Below are positions 18,850 to 30,189 of a stretch of 64,000 nucleotides of DNA, in pieces. Under the pieces are notes generated by a model, which saw only the letters and a program-made list of their open reading frames with translations, ran no database searches and was not told the DNA's origin. The stretch is from Phalacrocorax aristotelis. Lineage: Eukaryota; Chordata; Aves; Suliformes; Phalacrocoracidae. The stretch lies in assembly GCF_949628215.1 (NCBI RefSeq), contig NW_027441280.1, forward strand, positions 186,001 to 250,000. The letters are read 5' to 3'. Each line of letters opens with the position of its first letter. Within the stretch, counting starts at the first letter, position 1. The position numbers and the translations under genes were made by a program.

Positions 18850-20345
18850 AAATTAGACACACAGCCCACCCCCCAATCAACTGAAGGCACAAAAGCGCTT
18901 TCAAATGCTGCCCCTTCCCCGTTCTCCTTCTCCCATCCCGATTTGGGGCCGATTCCCCCAAATGGGGACTTTCCCCTCTGGGGCTGCGTAGGCAGCCTGG
19001 GAGCTGCTGCCAGGGCAGACACACACTCCAAAGCCCCTGAGTCTGGGTCTGCAGTGGGGGGTGAAAAACCCCAAACAGGTTTGGGGGAAAGACAACAATT
19101 CGGGGCTCTTGGGAAAGCCCACTCCTGCTGGGTTTGTGCAGTTGGAAAGGAGGGGGGTAAAAAAAGCGGGGGTGGGGGGGCGGAACCCTGCTAACCATTC
19201 TCATGCACAAAAGCAAAAAATCGCCAATTTCAATGTTGTGGAAAGGGTGAAAAAAACCCGGAAGTGAACCGTTTGGAAAAGCAATCCCAACTTTTACCTT
19301 ATGGAAAAGCAAAAAAAAAAAAAAACCCCAAACGAACAAAACCAAAGTAACCCGAACAACAACAAAAAAAGCCAAACCATCCAACCGGAAATCACCAAAA
19401 CTAAATAAACCCACCGAAAACCCTAAACTGGGGAAAATTTGGGGTGAAACACCGGCAGTTTGAGGGGCATTGCTGGGGCTTATCTGGAATGGATTCGCCG
19501 GAGCGGGTCAGTTATCTGGAGCGGATCATCTGCTGCAGGTTAGCCCAGGTGAGTTGCCCGTTGTGGATTATCCTGGGGGGACCCCCTGGTGTCAGTCATC
19601 CCCATGCATGTTCCCCGTGGCGTGTCTGCCCAGACATGCCCCTGTCCAGCGGTGTCCGCCTCCTCCCCCGCCCTCCCTCTGCGTGTGTCTGTGCCCTCCC
19701 AAACGCTTTCCCCTGACATGGCCCCCCCGCATGACTCTTTTTTCCCCCGGTGACGTCCTCCCTCTCCCTGGCCTCCTGTTCTGTGCTGGCTGAAGCCTTA
19801 TGCTTACGCAGGATGAGCAGAGCAGGGTGCTGGCAGTGCAGAGGCGAGGCGAGGCGCTGCCAAGCCAACGAAGCCCAAGGCTCAGCAGCGCACAAGTCCT
19901 TTGCAGGTCAGCCACTGGCACCTGGTCTGCCTGGCTGCCCCGTGCCCTGACGCACAGCTGCCCCCCTCACCCCAGGCAGCCTGCCTTCGGAAGGGCAGCT
20001 GTGTTCCCCTGATTGATTTTCTTCTTTAACCCTCTAGGACCTGTTGACTTGCTGCTCTCCCTGTCACAGCCCTGATGCCGCAGGCCTACAGCAACTGATG
20101 GGGCTCACTCCGGGGGGGTGGGGGGTGGGAAAGGGGACCTTTCTCCCCAGGTCGTTTGTGCTGCTTCTCCTCCCTAGGGCGTGGGGTGGGGGTGAGTGGG
20201 GCAGGAGGGAGGACGGTAACGGCCACCTGATTTTTAAAGCAGTCGAGACGGAAGGACTAAAATGCTCGAGGCACTTTGGTGGTGGGCGGTGCGGAGGCAA
20301 CGACTGACACTGCTGGGGCTGCGGGAGTGGGGAAGGTGCAGAGAA
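18850..20345. repeat. Composite element copy 1
   Basis: Parts 18930-19330 (GGGGCCGATTCCC..., CCTCTGGGGCTGC...) and 20060-20345 (CCCTGATGCCGCAGGCCTAC..., GTCGAGACGGAAGGAC...) align in order with 33630-34050 and 34050-34330. Between them lies about 730 bp absent from copy 2, starting with an A/C-rich stretch (19310-19440) and including donor-like CCCAG|GTGAGT near 19551. The element is unclassified. In both copies the NRF1-type monomer DNA follows immediately. Confidence 0.65.
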
Positions 20346-20459
20346 ACATGAGCTCTGCGCACGCAGTAACAGTTCCGTTATCCCGGCGAACGTCACCCAG
20401 AGGCGGCGCGGGTCTTGCCCCAGAGAAGAGTCACGGACGTCGTGCCGCTGCCGCCGTGC

Positions 20460-22400
20460 TGTGCTACGGCAGCCGGGAATCGCGCATGCGGAGTGGCGAT
20501 GGTGGACCCTGCTGACACCGTGCGGCCAAAGTGCGGTACCGCACCCGGAACAGACGCATGCGCAGTGGCGACGATGTGTCACTGCTCGCTGCTGCCACCG
20601 AGCGACCGAACCGCGGAACAGCGGGGGCCAGCTGCGCTACCCTGCTCGCGGCAGTCACCGAGCGCTCAAAACCGGGTACTGCAGACGGGCAGCCGCCCGT
20701 TCCCGAGGGTGAAGTTTTTTCGCTGGTCGCTGCTGCCACCGTGCAAGCAGATGCCGATACTGCAGCCAGGCAGTTCCGTATGCACAGTGGCGCTTTACTT
20801 TCTGCCCCTGCTTCCACCGACCGCCCAAGCCCTCGTAGTGCATGTGGGCAGCCGCGCATGCGCAGTGGCGCCTTTTGGTGCTCGCTGCTGCCACCGAGCG
20901 ATCAAACCGCGGTACTGCAGGTGGGCAGCCGCGCATGCGCAGTGGGCCTTTTCTGCTCTCTGCTGCCACCGTGCGATCGAACCGCGGTACTGCAGGTGGG
21001 CGGCCGCGCATGCGCAGTGGCGCCTTTTCGCTCGCTGCTGCCACCGTGCGACCTAACAGCGGTACTGCAGGTGGGCGGCCGCGCATGCGCAGTGACGCCT
21101 CTTCCTGCTCTCTGCTGCCACCGTGCGATCAAACCGCGGTACTGCAGGTGGGCAGCCGCGCATGCACACTGGCGCCTTTTTGTGCTCGCTGCTGCCACCG
21201 AGCGACCGAACCGCGGGACAGCACGGGGGGGAGCTGCGCTACCCTGCTCGCGGCAGTCACCGAGCAATCAAAACCGGGTACTGCAGACGGGCAGCCGCCC
21301 GTTCCCGACGGTGAAATTTTTCCGCTGGTCGCTGCTGCCATCGTGCAAGCAGATTCCGGTACTGCAGCCAGGCAGTTCCGTATGCACAGTGCCGCTTTAC
21401 TGTCTGCCCCTGCTTCCACCGACCGCCCAAACGCTCGCAGTGCATGTGGGCAGCCGCGCATGCGCAGTGGCGCCTCTTTCTGCTCTCTGCTGCCACCGTG
21501 CGACCAGACCGCGCTACTGCAGGTGGGCGGCCGCGCATGCGCAGTGGCGTCTCTTCATGCTCTCTGCTGCCATCGTGCGATCAAACAGCAGTACTGCAGG
21601 TCGGCAGCCGCGCATGCGCAGTGGCGCCTCCTGCTCTCTGCTGCCACCGTGCGACCAAACCGCGGTACTGCAGGTGGGCAGCCGCGCATGCGCAGTGACG
21701 CCTCCTTCTGCTCTCTGCTGCCACCGTGCGACCAAACCGCGGTACTGCAGGTGGACGGCTGCGCATGCGCAGTGGCGCCTCTTTCTGCTCTCTGCTGCCA
21801 CCGTGCGATCAGACCGCGGTACTGCAGGTGGGCATCCGCGCATGCGCAGTGGCGCCTTTTTGCTCTCTGCTGCCACCGTGCGACCAAACCGCGGTACTGC
21901 AGGTGGACGGCCGCGCATGCGCAGTAGCGCCTCTTTCTGCTCTCTGCTGCCACCGTGCGATCAAACCGCGGTACTGCAGGTTGGCAGCCGCGCATGCGCA
22001 GTGGCCACCCTTTGTTTTCTGCTCGCTGCTTCCACCAAGCGACCGAACCCCGGGACTGCAGGCGGGAGCTGCGCTACCCTGGTAGAGATTTCCACCCGCC
22101 CCTTACCCGATCGCGGCAGTCACCGGTCGATCAAAACCGGGTACTGCAGACGGGAAGCTGCCCGTTCCCCAGGCTGAAGTTTTCCTCTGGTCGCTGCTCC
22201 CACCGTGCAAGCAGATGCCGGTACTGCAGCCAGGCAGTTCCGTATGCGCGGTGGCGCTTTATTTTCTGCCCCCTACTTCCACCGAGCGCCCAAACCCTCG
22301 TACCGCAGGTGGGCAGCCGCGCATGCGCAGTGGCGACCTTTTAGCTCTCTGCTGCCACCGTGCGACCAAACTGCGGTACTGCAGCCAGCAGCCGTGCACG
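20460..22400. repeat. NRF1-site minisatellite array
   Basis: About 25 GC-rich monomers of 74-77 bp with a core of CTGCTGCCACCGTGCGACC, a CCGCGGTACTGCAG block and CGCGCATGCGCA. Thirteen monomers match the NRF1 consensus YGCGCAYGCGCR exactly, starting at 20853, 20930, 21005, 21080, 21455, 21532, 21609, 21683, 21760, 21837, 21912, 21989 and 22318. Others have one to three mismatches. A four-monomer diverged block recurs near 20580-20870, 21195-21470 and 22020-22335, separated by homogenised runs. Many monomers lack stops and their lengths are near multiples of three, which produces spurious long frames up to 548 codons. Confidence 0.9.
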
Positions 22401-22439
22401 GGCTGTAGCGACATTTTGCCGCGCTCACTTCTCCACGCC

Positions 22440-22931
22440 ACTTAGTGACCCCCCGCACGCTACGTGGTGACGTCACCGTGGGGGCCGGAACCGTGTAGGC
22501 ACAGCCCCTAGCGACAGGTGTTGACCCCTTGCGATAGCCCGTTGAGGGCGGTCCTGATACCCCTCGCCACGCTCTTAGCAACGGGCCCTGCCCCCGGCGA
22601 TGGGCAGGCGGGCCGTCTGATGTCCGACCCACCTGGCCCCACCCACCCACTTTGGTGCTGTGCGGTGCACTTTGCTCTCTGCTGCCACCCTGCGAGCCTT
22701 CATCCCTCGGGGGGGGCTCGGCCCGCCCCTTTTGCGGGGCGCTGTGGGAAGGGCGGGGGCGGGGCCCGGGGGTCGAAGAGCCCCAGCCGGGGCTCGGGCA
22801 GCTCTTGCTGCCCCTGGGCTTCTCTGCCGTCGGTGCTCCCGTGTTCCCTCGGGCGGTCGCAGCTTTGGGGCTGTCTCAGCCCCCCGGGCAGGCGTGCTCT
22901 GGCGTTTAGAGAAGCGGAGGCGTTGCCTGAG
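22440..22931 (+). promoter_or_regulatory. CpG-island promoter with palindromic CRE and first-exon donor
   Basis: GGTGACGTCACC at 22466-22477 contains a perfect TGACGTCA (22468-22475). GC boxes follow around 22750 (GGGCGGGGGCGGGGCC). An excellent donor, CCTGAG|GTAAGG, lies after 22931. With the NRF1 array upstream this forms a dense regulatory block. The transcription start is not determinable; the exon would end at 22931. Confidence 0.55.
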
Positions 22932-23184
22932 GTAAGGATTCCAGAGCTTGGCACTCTTTGGCAGCATCTGTACTAGAAAGGTCCCTTGTGGCCTGCTTTG
23001 CTTTTTTTCTCCCGGGATGTTGTTTCGGGCGCTGAGGGGGCGGTGAGACGGTTTAGTGGTATGGTGTTCTGTTTGGGGTTTGTTTTTTGCTTTGCTGGTT
23101 TTCTTCCCCCTTGTGAGATCATTTCATTCATTTATCATTTCATATTATCATTTACCCCGCGCCATTTCCGTCCCCTTTGGGCAG

Positions 23185-23270
23185 CAGCGGATCTGCTGCC
23201 GCTTCAGGCGGCCGCTTTCTCGAGGGCAAGGAGCTGGGACGACAACGGGCCGCTGCAGGCTCTGGTCAGG
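23185..23270 (+). other. Candidate second exon of a short transcript
   Basis: Acceptor CCGTCCCCTTTGGGCAG and donor GGTCAGG|GTAAGAG enclose 86 nt. An AATAAA follows at 23377-23382 if the donor is skipped. A 131-codon frame (22986-23381) passes through but would require intron retention and resembles nothing known. Confidence 0.4.
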
Positions 23271-23376
23271 GTAAGAGGCTGTTCCCTGGGGAGCCGGCGC
23301 AGGGGGAGCGGAGGTACGCACGGGCACTTGTCGGTGCCCCTGGCCGGTAAAGGGAAGGTTAAATTGTTAGAGTGCA

Positions 23377-23382
23377 AATAAA
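23377..23382 (+). terminator. Poly(A) signal AATAAA
   Basis: It lies in an AT-rich transition just after the CpG-island region and could end the short 22.7-23.4 kb transcript. Downstream GT-richness is weak. Confidence 0.3.
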
Positions 23383-23399
23383 TACATTTTATTTAGGGA

Positions 23400-26300
23400 G
23401 GAGTCGTGACTAAATTTAATCGCACCTATTACTGAGCAAACCAGGCAGTCATTATTCCTAATCTGTAATTAAAAAAAAAATAAAGGCAGTCCTTTTTTAT
23501 GCCATAAATAGAGTTGCGAGTCATTAATAGCTCAATCTAAATACAGCCGTTATTACATCAACTGCAGGCATTAATGACTCCTGATCAGAAACAAAATAAG
23601 GACAGTTTTAGAATCTACAATGAAAATTGAACTGGAAAGCTAAATTGGGAGTGGGTAATACTGAAATTGTAACAGGGCTGTTAGAAAGTTCAGAGGCAGC
23701 GACAGCTCCTGCTTCCAACCCAAGCAGTAAACGAAGCTTTAGATTCTTAAATGAACAGAAATAAAGGTGAGCTGTTAAACAGTGGCTGGGTTCAAGCGTA
23801 GGCATTAAGAAAATTTGCAGGTGCGGGTGATTCCTGACGAGAACTAACAATTCCAGAAGATTTAGATTTAAAATGACAAAGCTAATGGAGTGCCACAACC
23901 GCCCGGATGTAACTGCAGCCGCTTTGGGGGAATGCCCCAGCCCTCCCCAACCACCGCTATTAATTACTGCCAAGGAGAGCAAAAGTGAAAGTAGAAGCAG
24001 TGCAGGTGAAATGCGAGCAGTACGCTTTTCCTAAGTCATCTCTTCGTGTCAGGAGAGGAAAGAAAATGGAAAGAAGATGTTTGCAGGGGGTCTGTGCTGG
24101 GTTGCCTGCGCGTCTCTTCCGTGCGTCCTTGAGGAGACATTTAGCTCCTGTTGGGCGCTCGCAGGTGGAGACAGGGCGAGCTGGAGGCGGGATCGGTGCC
24201 GGCCCTGAAAAAGGGATGGGCAACGAGCTGAGAGAAGAGGGGGCAAGGGCTGAAAAAGGGTCTCCAGTTCTGCAGGGAAGGCAGCGGGATGTGACTCGGC
24301 AACCGCTCTGAGGAGTGCAGGGTCATTCGCTGCGATGAAGTCAGGGTCTGCGGCTGGCCCGGAGAGGCAGCAGAAATCCCAAACTCTTTGCAGGGGTACC
24401 GGCCAGATTAGGGCAACACCTGAACAGTAAAACCATTTAGGGGAAGCAGAGCTGGGCTGCACCGCGTGGCCAACCTCCCTCTTCTCCGTGAGTCCCAAAG
24501 GGGCAGCTCCAAGAATGTGCTGAGAATTCATCCCTTGCGCTAAAAATGAGACGTAAGTAGCACCCACCCGTGAATTTTATTTTCTCTCTCGCTCTGCGGC
24601 TCCTGCCTGCTTGTCTCTCCTCAGCGCTCACCTGCACCCGTGCTCGGATGGGGCAGCTGAGGGAAGGTGCTGCCATCTCCCCAGCCCCGGCGGACCGCCC
24701 CTCAGCTGTGTCCTCTGTCAGGGAGCGTCGTCATCTCTCCTGCCTCCCAGAGCGTGTCCTGTAGTGGCAGACGCGCGGGCTTTTCCCTGCACGCGCATAC
24801 GGGAAGGGAAGCGCAGTGAGAGCTGGGCTTGTCAAAGAGTAACGGGGGTGGTGGGAAGCGTAGCTAGAACCGGAGAGCTACAGCGCAAAAGCAAAGCAGA
24901 CGGGACACAAAAGTAAAATGGTGCACAGGAATGCTGAGGCGAGAACTCCCGCAGCACACAGGAAATCAGTGTCGGAATCTATTTTCTTCTGACTGCCAAA
25001 TTAAAAATAATGGCACGCTTTGCAACGCTAAGCTCGCTCTGATCGTCTGAACTGTTTCTTTCCAACTCCCCACCGCCCCCAGCACACCGTTCAGCCTCCT
25101 CAGCCTGAAATGCCTTGTTTTCCTTCTTTTTTTTTTTTTTTTTTTATGACAGGGCAACTTCTGTTCCCGAGGTGGTGCCCACAGTACAGCTATCTCTTCG
25201 AAGGCAGTTTGGTTTAGGTCAGAGAATGTTTAGCCTGGACTGAATCAGCCTCTGTTTCTATTTCTGGAAATCATCGGTCCTGTGCATAAAGCCCGGAAAA
25301 AAGGAAATATGAACCAAAGGACGTGGGGCCTGCAGGGGTAGGAAAATATTTGAGAAGAGGTTCAGTGGGGAAATGACTGTTTGTCTGTGGGGCGTCCAGG
25401 CAAGCAACCCAGCTGCTAGAAAGCGGCGCTGTCCCCAGGATGGCCTCGGCGGTCCCGTCGGAGTCGGGGGAACAAGGACAAGGCAGGGTGAAGCATCTGA
25501 CCTGCCGTGTGGAACGTGACTGTACAAAGCACGTGTGATGCACTGCAAGTTCATTTGTTTAAACTGTGAGTTAAAGAAGGTGTGCAGTTGCTTTGTAAAC
25601 AGCCGACGCTCTAAAGCTACACCCGTCTAACTGCTAGCTGTATTAAATCTATCGTATTGCTGTTTCTGCATTAAAAAAAGTAACAAACCAACACACCTAT
25701 GTAAGCACGTCTAAGTACAATGGAAAACCACTGTTTAACGCGTGGCATGTGTGGGTTGTTTTTTTGGGGTGGGAGGGTGGGGTGTATGACAAAAACCTGC
25801 GAGAGACACACGCACACACGCACGTGTAATGTTTAGCGCTCACCTAAACCCAAAAAAGAAAATCCACTCTTTATTTTGCAGCATTAGCATTAGCTTCCAG
25901 CGCACAGCCTGAGCGCGTACCTCTGCTCTCACCATCTGCTCCCTCTTCAACCGTGTGTGGCTGTCATCATCAGCTTGCACAGGCTTTCCTCGTGCAAGTT
26001 TCCGCGACAGCTTACGAGAAGGCAGGGAAACAAACCCAGCAAGACGCGTAGTGCCTTCCTCTATGGGCTCCGTCCAGCCTTTGTTAAAATGAGCAGAAAA
26101 GAAATCTGCTGCTGCCTTTACCCTGACTCGCTCTTACAGAGAGCATCTGACTTGACCCGCAGCAAAGCGATGCCCCAGGCAGCAGCACGTATTGGCGCGC
26201 GCCGCGGTTTCACCCACCTGTTTTACTGCGCCGGTCCTTTCCCACGGCCGATGCCGCAGATGTGGCGCGCCCCACCCCCAAACCTCTTTACGAGGGTTCC

Positions 26301-28200
26301 CTGGGCTCTGCAAGTCGCCTGCTGGACGTGTTGCTGATTCAGGCACGGGCAAAGTCAGCTTCTTCGCTGGCCTCGGGCCAGGGCAGCCACGTACTCGAGG
26401 GAAACTGAGAATATCTCCAGCGAGATCTCACCGGGCGGCTGGGACCTCGTCAGTAGGGGAGAAAGCCAAGCGACTGACACTGAAAGGGAGCTCTTTGCTA
26501 GGCTGTAGATCGTAAAGTTAAAAAAGAAAACAAACCTGCCTTTTTAAAAATGCCCTCTTTTGAGTCTGCCACGTTTGATACAGATTTTTAAAATTGCAGG
26601 GTATATCTCCTACAGGCCTCATGCAAAGGGAAGTGAGTACTTCTGGCTCTCAGGACAAGGGGGTCCCTCAGGAGCCCAGGCGCTCACGCCAGCCGGCATC
26701 TGGCACAGCACAGGGCAGGAGCTTTGGCAGTAGTACGTGAGCTGAGAATGAGAGTCAGGCAGCACTGCACGCTTCTCCTGTGAGCCGCCGAGGCTCGCGC
26801 GCTGTACCTTCCACGAATAAAAGGCCAGAAGAGTCAGCATTTCTGCTAGTTCCAGCCTCATCCGTACCCTCGTTAGTGTAACTGTAAGCGAGCGTCCCGT
26901 AGCGACTGGGAGCGTGGCAGCTGGGCTTCCTGCGCTGCCTTAGGTTGTGCCCTTGGAGAGACCCTTCTCCGAGCCCCGGGCTGGGTGGGCTGCGGTGCCG
27001 TTCAACGCTGAATAGGCACGAAGGCCTATAAACAAAATGTATTTATATTGCACCCATACCCGGCAGCCAACCGCCGCTTTATTTACGTATTCTGCACCTC
27101 CTGCCGACGCTTTTAAACTTAGCCGATATTGCCGCAGTTTTCTCTGACGGGGCAGGGGACTGCCACGCAGCAGGGGGAGTTTCTGGGTGCCTCCCACGGA
27201 CACAGACGTCCTCAGCTGGGTAGGGACAGGGTGAGAGCTGGAACAACTCTGCTGACATGTAAGGGCCGTCCCAGGGCAAGGCTCCTCGGTCTGGGGGCTG
27301 AAAGGCGAGCCGCGCTGGGTGGTTGGTGTGGGAGTTGTGGAGCAAGTAGGGGAAAAAAAAACCAAAAAGAAAAAACCATCCAAATGTTTCACAGCAGGTA
27401 GAAAGCTTGGCAGAAAGCAAACTGAATGCTGTAAAGACAAAAGCCGAAAGCCGGCTATGGACTGTACGAAAAGAGTCAGTGCCACGGAAAGAGGTTATTT
27501 CTTCAACTGACCATAGGAGGCTTTTTGTGAGATAACACAACACCTCTTCTTTCTGCTACAGCGCGGCACCGCAGCAGTAATGGGCCAGAGCGTGCGAGCG
27601 CCTTTGGCAGGATCGGTAACGGCCGGGGCACGGCCGACCGGCCAGCCCACCTTCCGCACAAGGAAAACACCATTCCCCTGGAACGCCACGCAGACCCAGG
27701 ACGGGTAAGGCGGAGGCCGAGCCCAGGCGCCCCCATTGCCAAGGACCACCTTGGCCTTGCAGCGTCTCACGCTTCGGGGTGTTCTGCTGGCCGTGGCTAA
27801 GCTCAGGCCCTCTGCTCGTGGCTGCCCCCGGTCCCCCGGCGCCGGTCGGGCCCCAGCCCCCAGCGCGGTGCGGCGCAGGGCAGTGACCCAGCAGGGCGGC
27901 CCCACGGGCCCCAGCCCCCCACCCCTCGCCGTGCCTGCGGCCAGGGCCCCGCGGCCGCCGGCCCCTTCCTCCTCTGCCCGCTCCCGTCGCGGACGGCTCG
28001 GTATGTGTCACGAGGGGCAGCCCCGTTGAGCAGCTCTGGGAGGGCGCGCGGCTCTGCCCGGCCGTGACCGGGGCCCGCAGGGGTTTCCCGCTCGCTCGCT
28101 CGCCCCGAAAGGAGCTGGCCCCGAGCCGGCGCGTCCCCCCCCGCCCGGCCCACGGCGCCCTCGCGAGCTGAGCGCGGCCCGGCCAGCAGGGGGCGCTGGC
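23400..28200. other. About 4.8 kb without a supportable gene
   Basis: The first kilobase is AT-rich, then composition is mixed. Isolated acceptor-like strings occur (for example CTTGTCTCTCCTCAG near 24620) without convincing partners. A run of 19 T lies at 25127-25145. Short frames on both strands look random. CpG density rises sharply from about 27600. Confidence 0.6.
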
Positions 28201-28239
28201 GCTCAACGGCTGGGCGCGGGGGCGGTCCGGCGCGGGGGA

Positions 28240-28596
28240 GGGGCCGGTGGGGGCCGGTCCTTCCGGCCGCCCTCTAAGGGCCGCCCCGCGGGGCTCCGGC
28301 TTCCGGTGGCGCAGCGCGGCGGAGCGGAGGTGGGGGGGGTGCGTGGGGCGGCTGCGCCGCGAGGTGTCTCTTTGCGGTGCCGGGGCCCCTCTGCGGCCCG
28401 GCGTGGGAAGCCCGTGGCCGGCGGAGACTGCTCGGAGCTGGGCGGGGAGCACCGCGGCAGTCCGACCGCAGGCAGCCATCCCCTGCGGTGGCCGCCAGCT
28501 CCTCAGGACTCCTGGAGGCCTGGCAGCGCCCGACCCTCGCCTGCGGCAGCCGCCTGGGAGAGCAGCGCGGCCGTGGCCAGGGGCCGGAGAGCGCTG
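28240..28596 (+). promoter_or_regulatory. CpG-island promoter and candidate first exon
   Basis: ETS-type cores CTTCCGG occur near 28260 and CTTCCGGTGGCG near 28300, within dense CpG and no TATA. A good donor, GCGCTG|GTGAGTGAG, follows after 28596. Long open frames here are GC artefacts. The downstream partner could be the acceptor CCCCGCAG|AGAAGCC at 29369 or exons from 32889 onward. Confidence 0.5.
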
Positions 28597-28604
28597 GTGA
28601 GTGA

Positions 28605-29366
28605 GTTCGGGCAGCGGTGGAGGCTCCGTGCCGGGCCCGGGCCGGGGTGGGGGGGGGGCGGCTCCGTGCCGGGCCCGGGGCCGGGGTGGGGGGGGGCGGC
28701 TCCGTGCCGGGCCCGGGGCCGGGGTGGGGGGGGAGCGGCTCCGTGCCGGGCCCGGGCCCGGGCCCGGGCCGGGGTGGGGGGGGGGGCGGCTCCGTGCCGG
28801 GCCCGGGCCCCTCCGGGCCGGGGTGGGGGGGGGGGGCGGCTCCGTGCCGGGCCCGGGCCCGGGCCGCTCCGGGCCGGGGTGGGGGTGGGGGGCGGCTCCG
28901 TGCCGGGCCCGGGCCCGGGCCGCTCCGGGCCGGGGTGGGGGGGGGGGGGGCGGCTACGGGCCGGGCCCGGGCCGCTCCGGGCCGGGGGTGGGGTGGGGGG
29001 GCGGCTCCGGGCCGGGCCCGGGCCCGGGCCGCTCCGGGCCGGGGTGGGGTGGGGGGGCGGCTCCGGGCCGGGCCCGGGCCCGGGCCGCTCCGGGCCGGGG
29101 TGGGGTGGGGGGGCGGCTCCGGGCCGGGCCCGGGCCCGGGCCGCTCCGGGCCGGGGTGGGGGGGGGGGGGCGGCTCCGGGCCGGGCCCGGGCCGGGGTGG
29201 GGGTGGGGCGGCTCCCTGCCGGGCCCGGGTGGGGGTGGGGCGGCTCCGTGCCGGGCTCGGGCCCGGGCCCGACCCCGCGGTGGGGGGGGGCGGCTCCGTG
29301 CCGGGCCCGGGCCCGGGCCCGACCCCGCGGTGGGGGGGGGCGGCTCCGTGCCGGGCCCGGGCCCCG
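28605..29366. repeat. G-rich GC minisatellite, G-quadruplex-prone
   Basis: About 14 monomers of 40-70 bp alternate runs of G (GGGGTGGGGGGGG) with CGGCTCCGTGCCGGGCCCGGGCCCGG. Later monomers carry the GCTCCGGGCC extension. It lies directly downstream of the 28596 donor, so it would be the start of intron 1. All long frames through it on both strands are composition artefacts. Confidence 0.85.
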
Positions 29367-29399
29367 CAGAGAAGCCCTGGTCGGGCATCGTTCGCTTTT

Positions 29400-30180
29400 G
29401 CACAATGTAGGGCTTTCCCCGTCTATTTTCTGTGTACTGTGTTTTGGGCCACCTGAAACCCTTTGGCCGGGTAGGTTTGGTGCGGGGAGATGGCAGGTCT
29501 GGAGCCTGAAAGATCTCGGGTGGGGGGCGGGGGAGGTATTTTTGCCTTAAAACTCTGAGCCCACCTCGTGTGTCATGTCGTGTTATCACGTCGTGAGTCT
29601 GGTGACTGTGGCAAATGGCTCAGTTGGGCGTTTTCTGATAAATAACTTCTGAACGTGTGCGTGTGTAGGCACGGGGAGATTTGTGCAGGGTGACAGAGCC
29701 CCTTGTGCTTCTGTGCTAATGTCTACCTGTTCTAGACCTCCAGTGTTGGAAAGCCTTTGTTTAGTGCCTAGTTGTGCCTGCGTAACAAATGTTTTAGCTG
29801 CTGATGTGTTATACCTCTGCTGTGAACTTTTTCCTGGGTGGCTTGATTGTTTCTGGTTGTCCGTGTAAATCTAGGCAGATATTTTCTGCCCGGTGGTGAA
29901 GCCTATCGCTTTGGATAACAAAGGGCAGGAGAGCAATAAAGAAAAAGGTGATTCGTCTGCTGCAGCTCCTTGGAAACGATTCGTTCCTTATTTTCTGCCG
30001 TTGGGGAGGTGTTGTGCTTTCCAGATAATGCAGCCTCTCCTGTGCCTGTCCACGCCGTGCATTTTTGTCCTGCCCTTGCTTGAAAAGGCTCTCCTTGCCT
30101 TCTTCCTCTGTGCTGCAGTTGGCTTAATCTCTCGCTGCTGCTGCTGGAAGAGGGATAAAGGGAGTGTTGTTGATCGGGTT
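29400..30180. other. No supportable gene
   Basis: Mixed-composition sequence. An AATAAA lies at about 29935 (GAGCAATAAAG). No paired exon signals are convincing. Confidence 0.5.
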
Positions 30181-30189
30181 GTTAAAAGC

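Noticed and set aside
20531-22177. 548-codon frame and several others on both strands through the NRF1 array
   Set aside because: Created by a stop-poor monomer with length near a multiple of three. Multiple phases and both strands are open equally.
20460-22400. CRISPR-like regular array
   Set aside because: Monomers are contiguous without unique spacers and the context is vertebrate. It is a minisatellite.
28306-29589. 300-414-codon Gly/Pro/Arg-rich frames on both strands
   Set aside because: They run through the GC minisatellite. All phases are open and no initiation or family signal is present.
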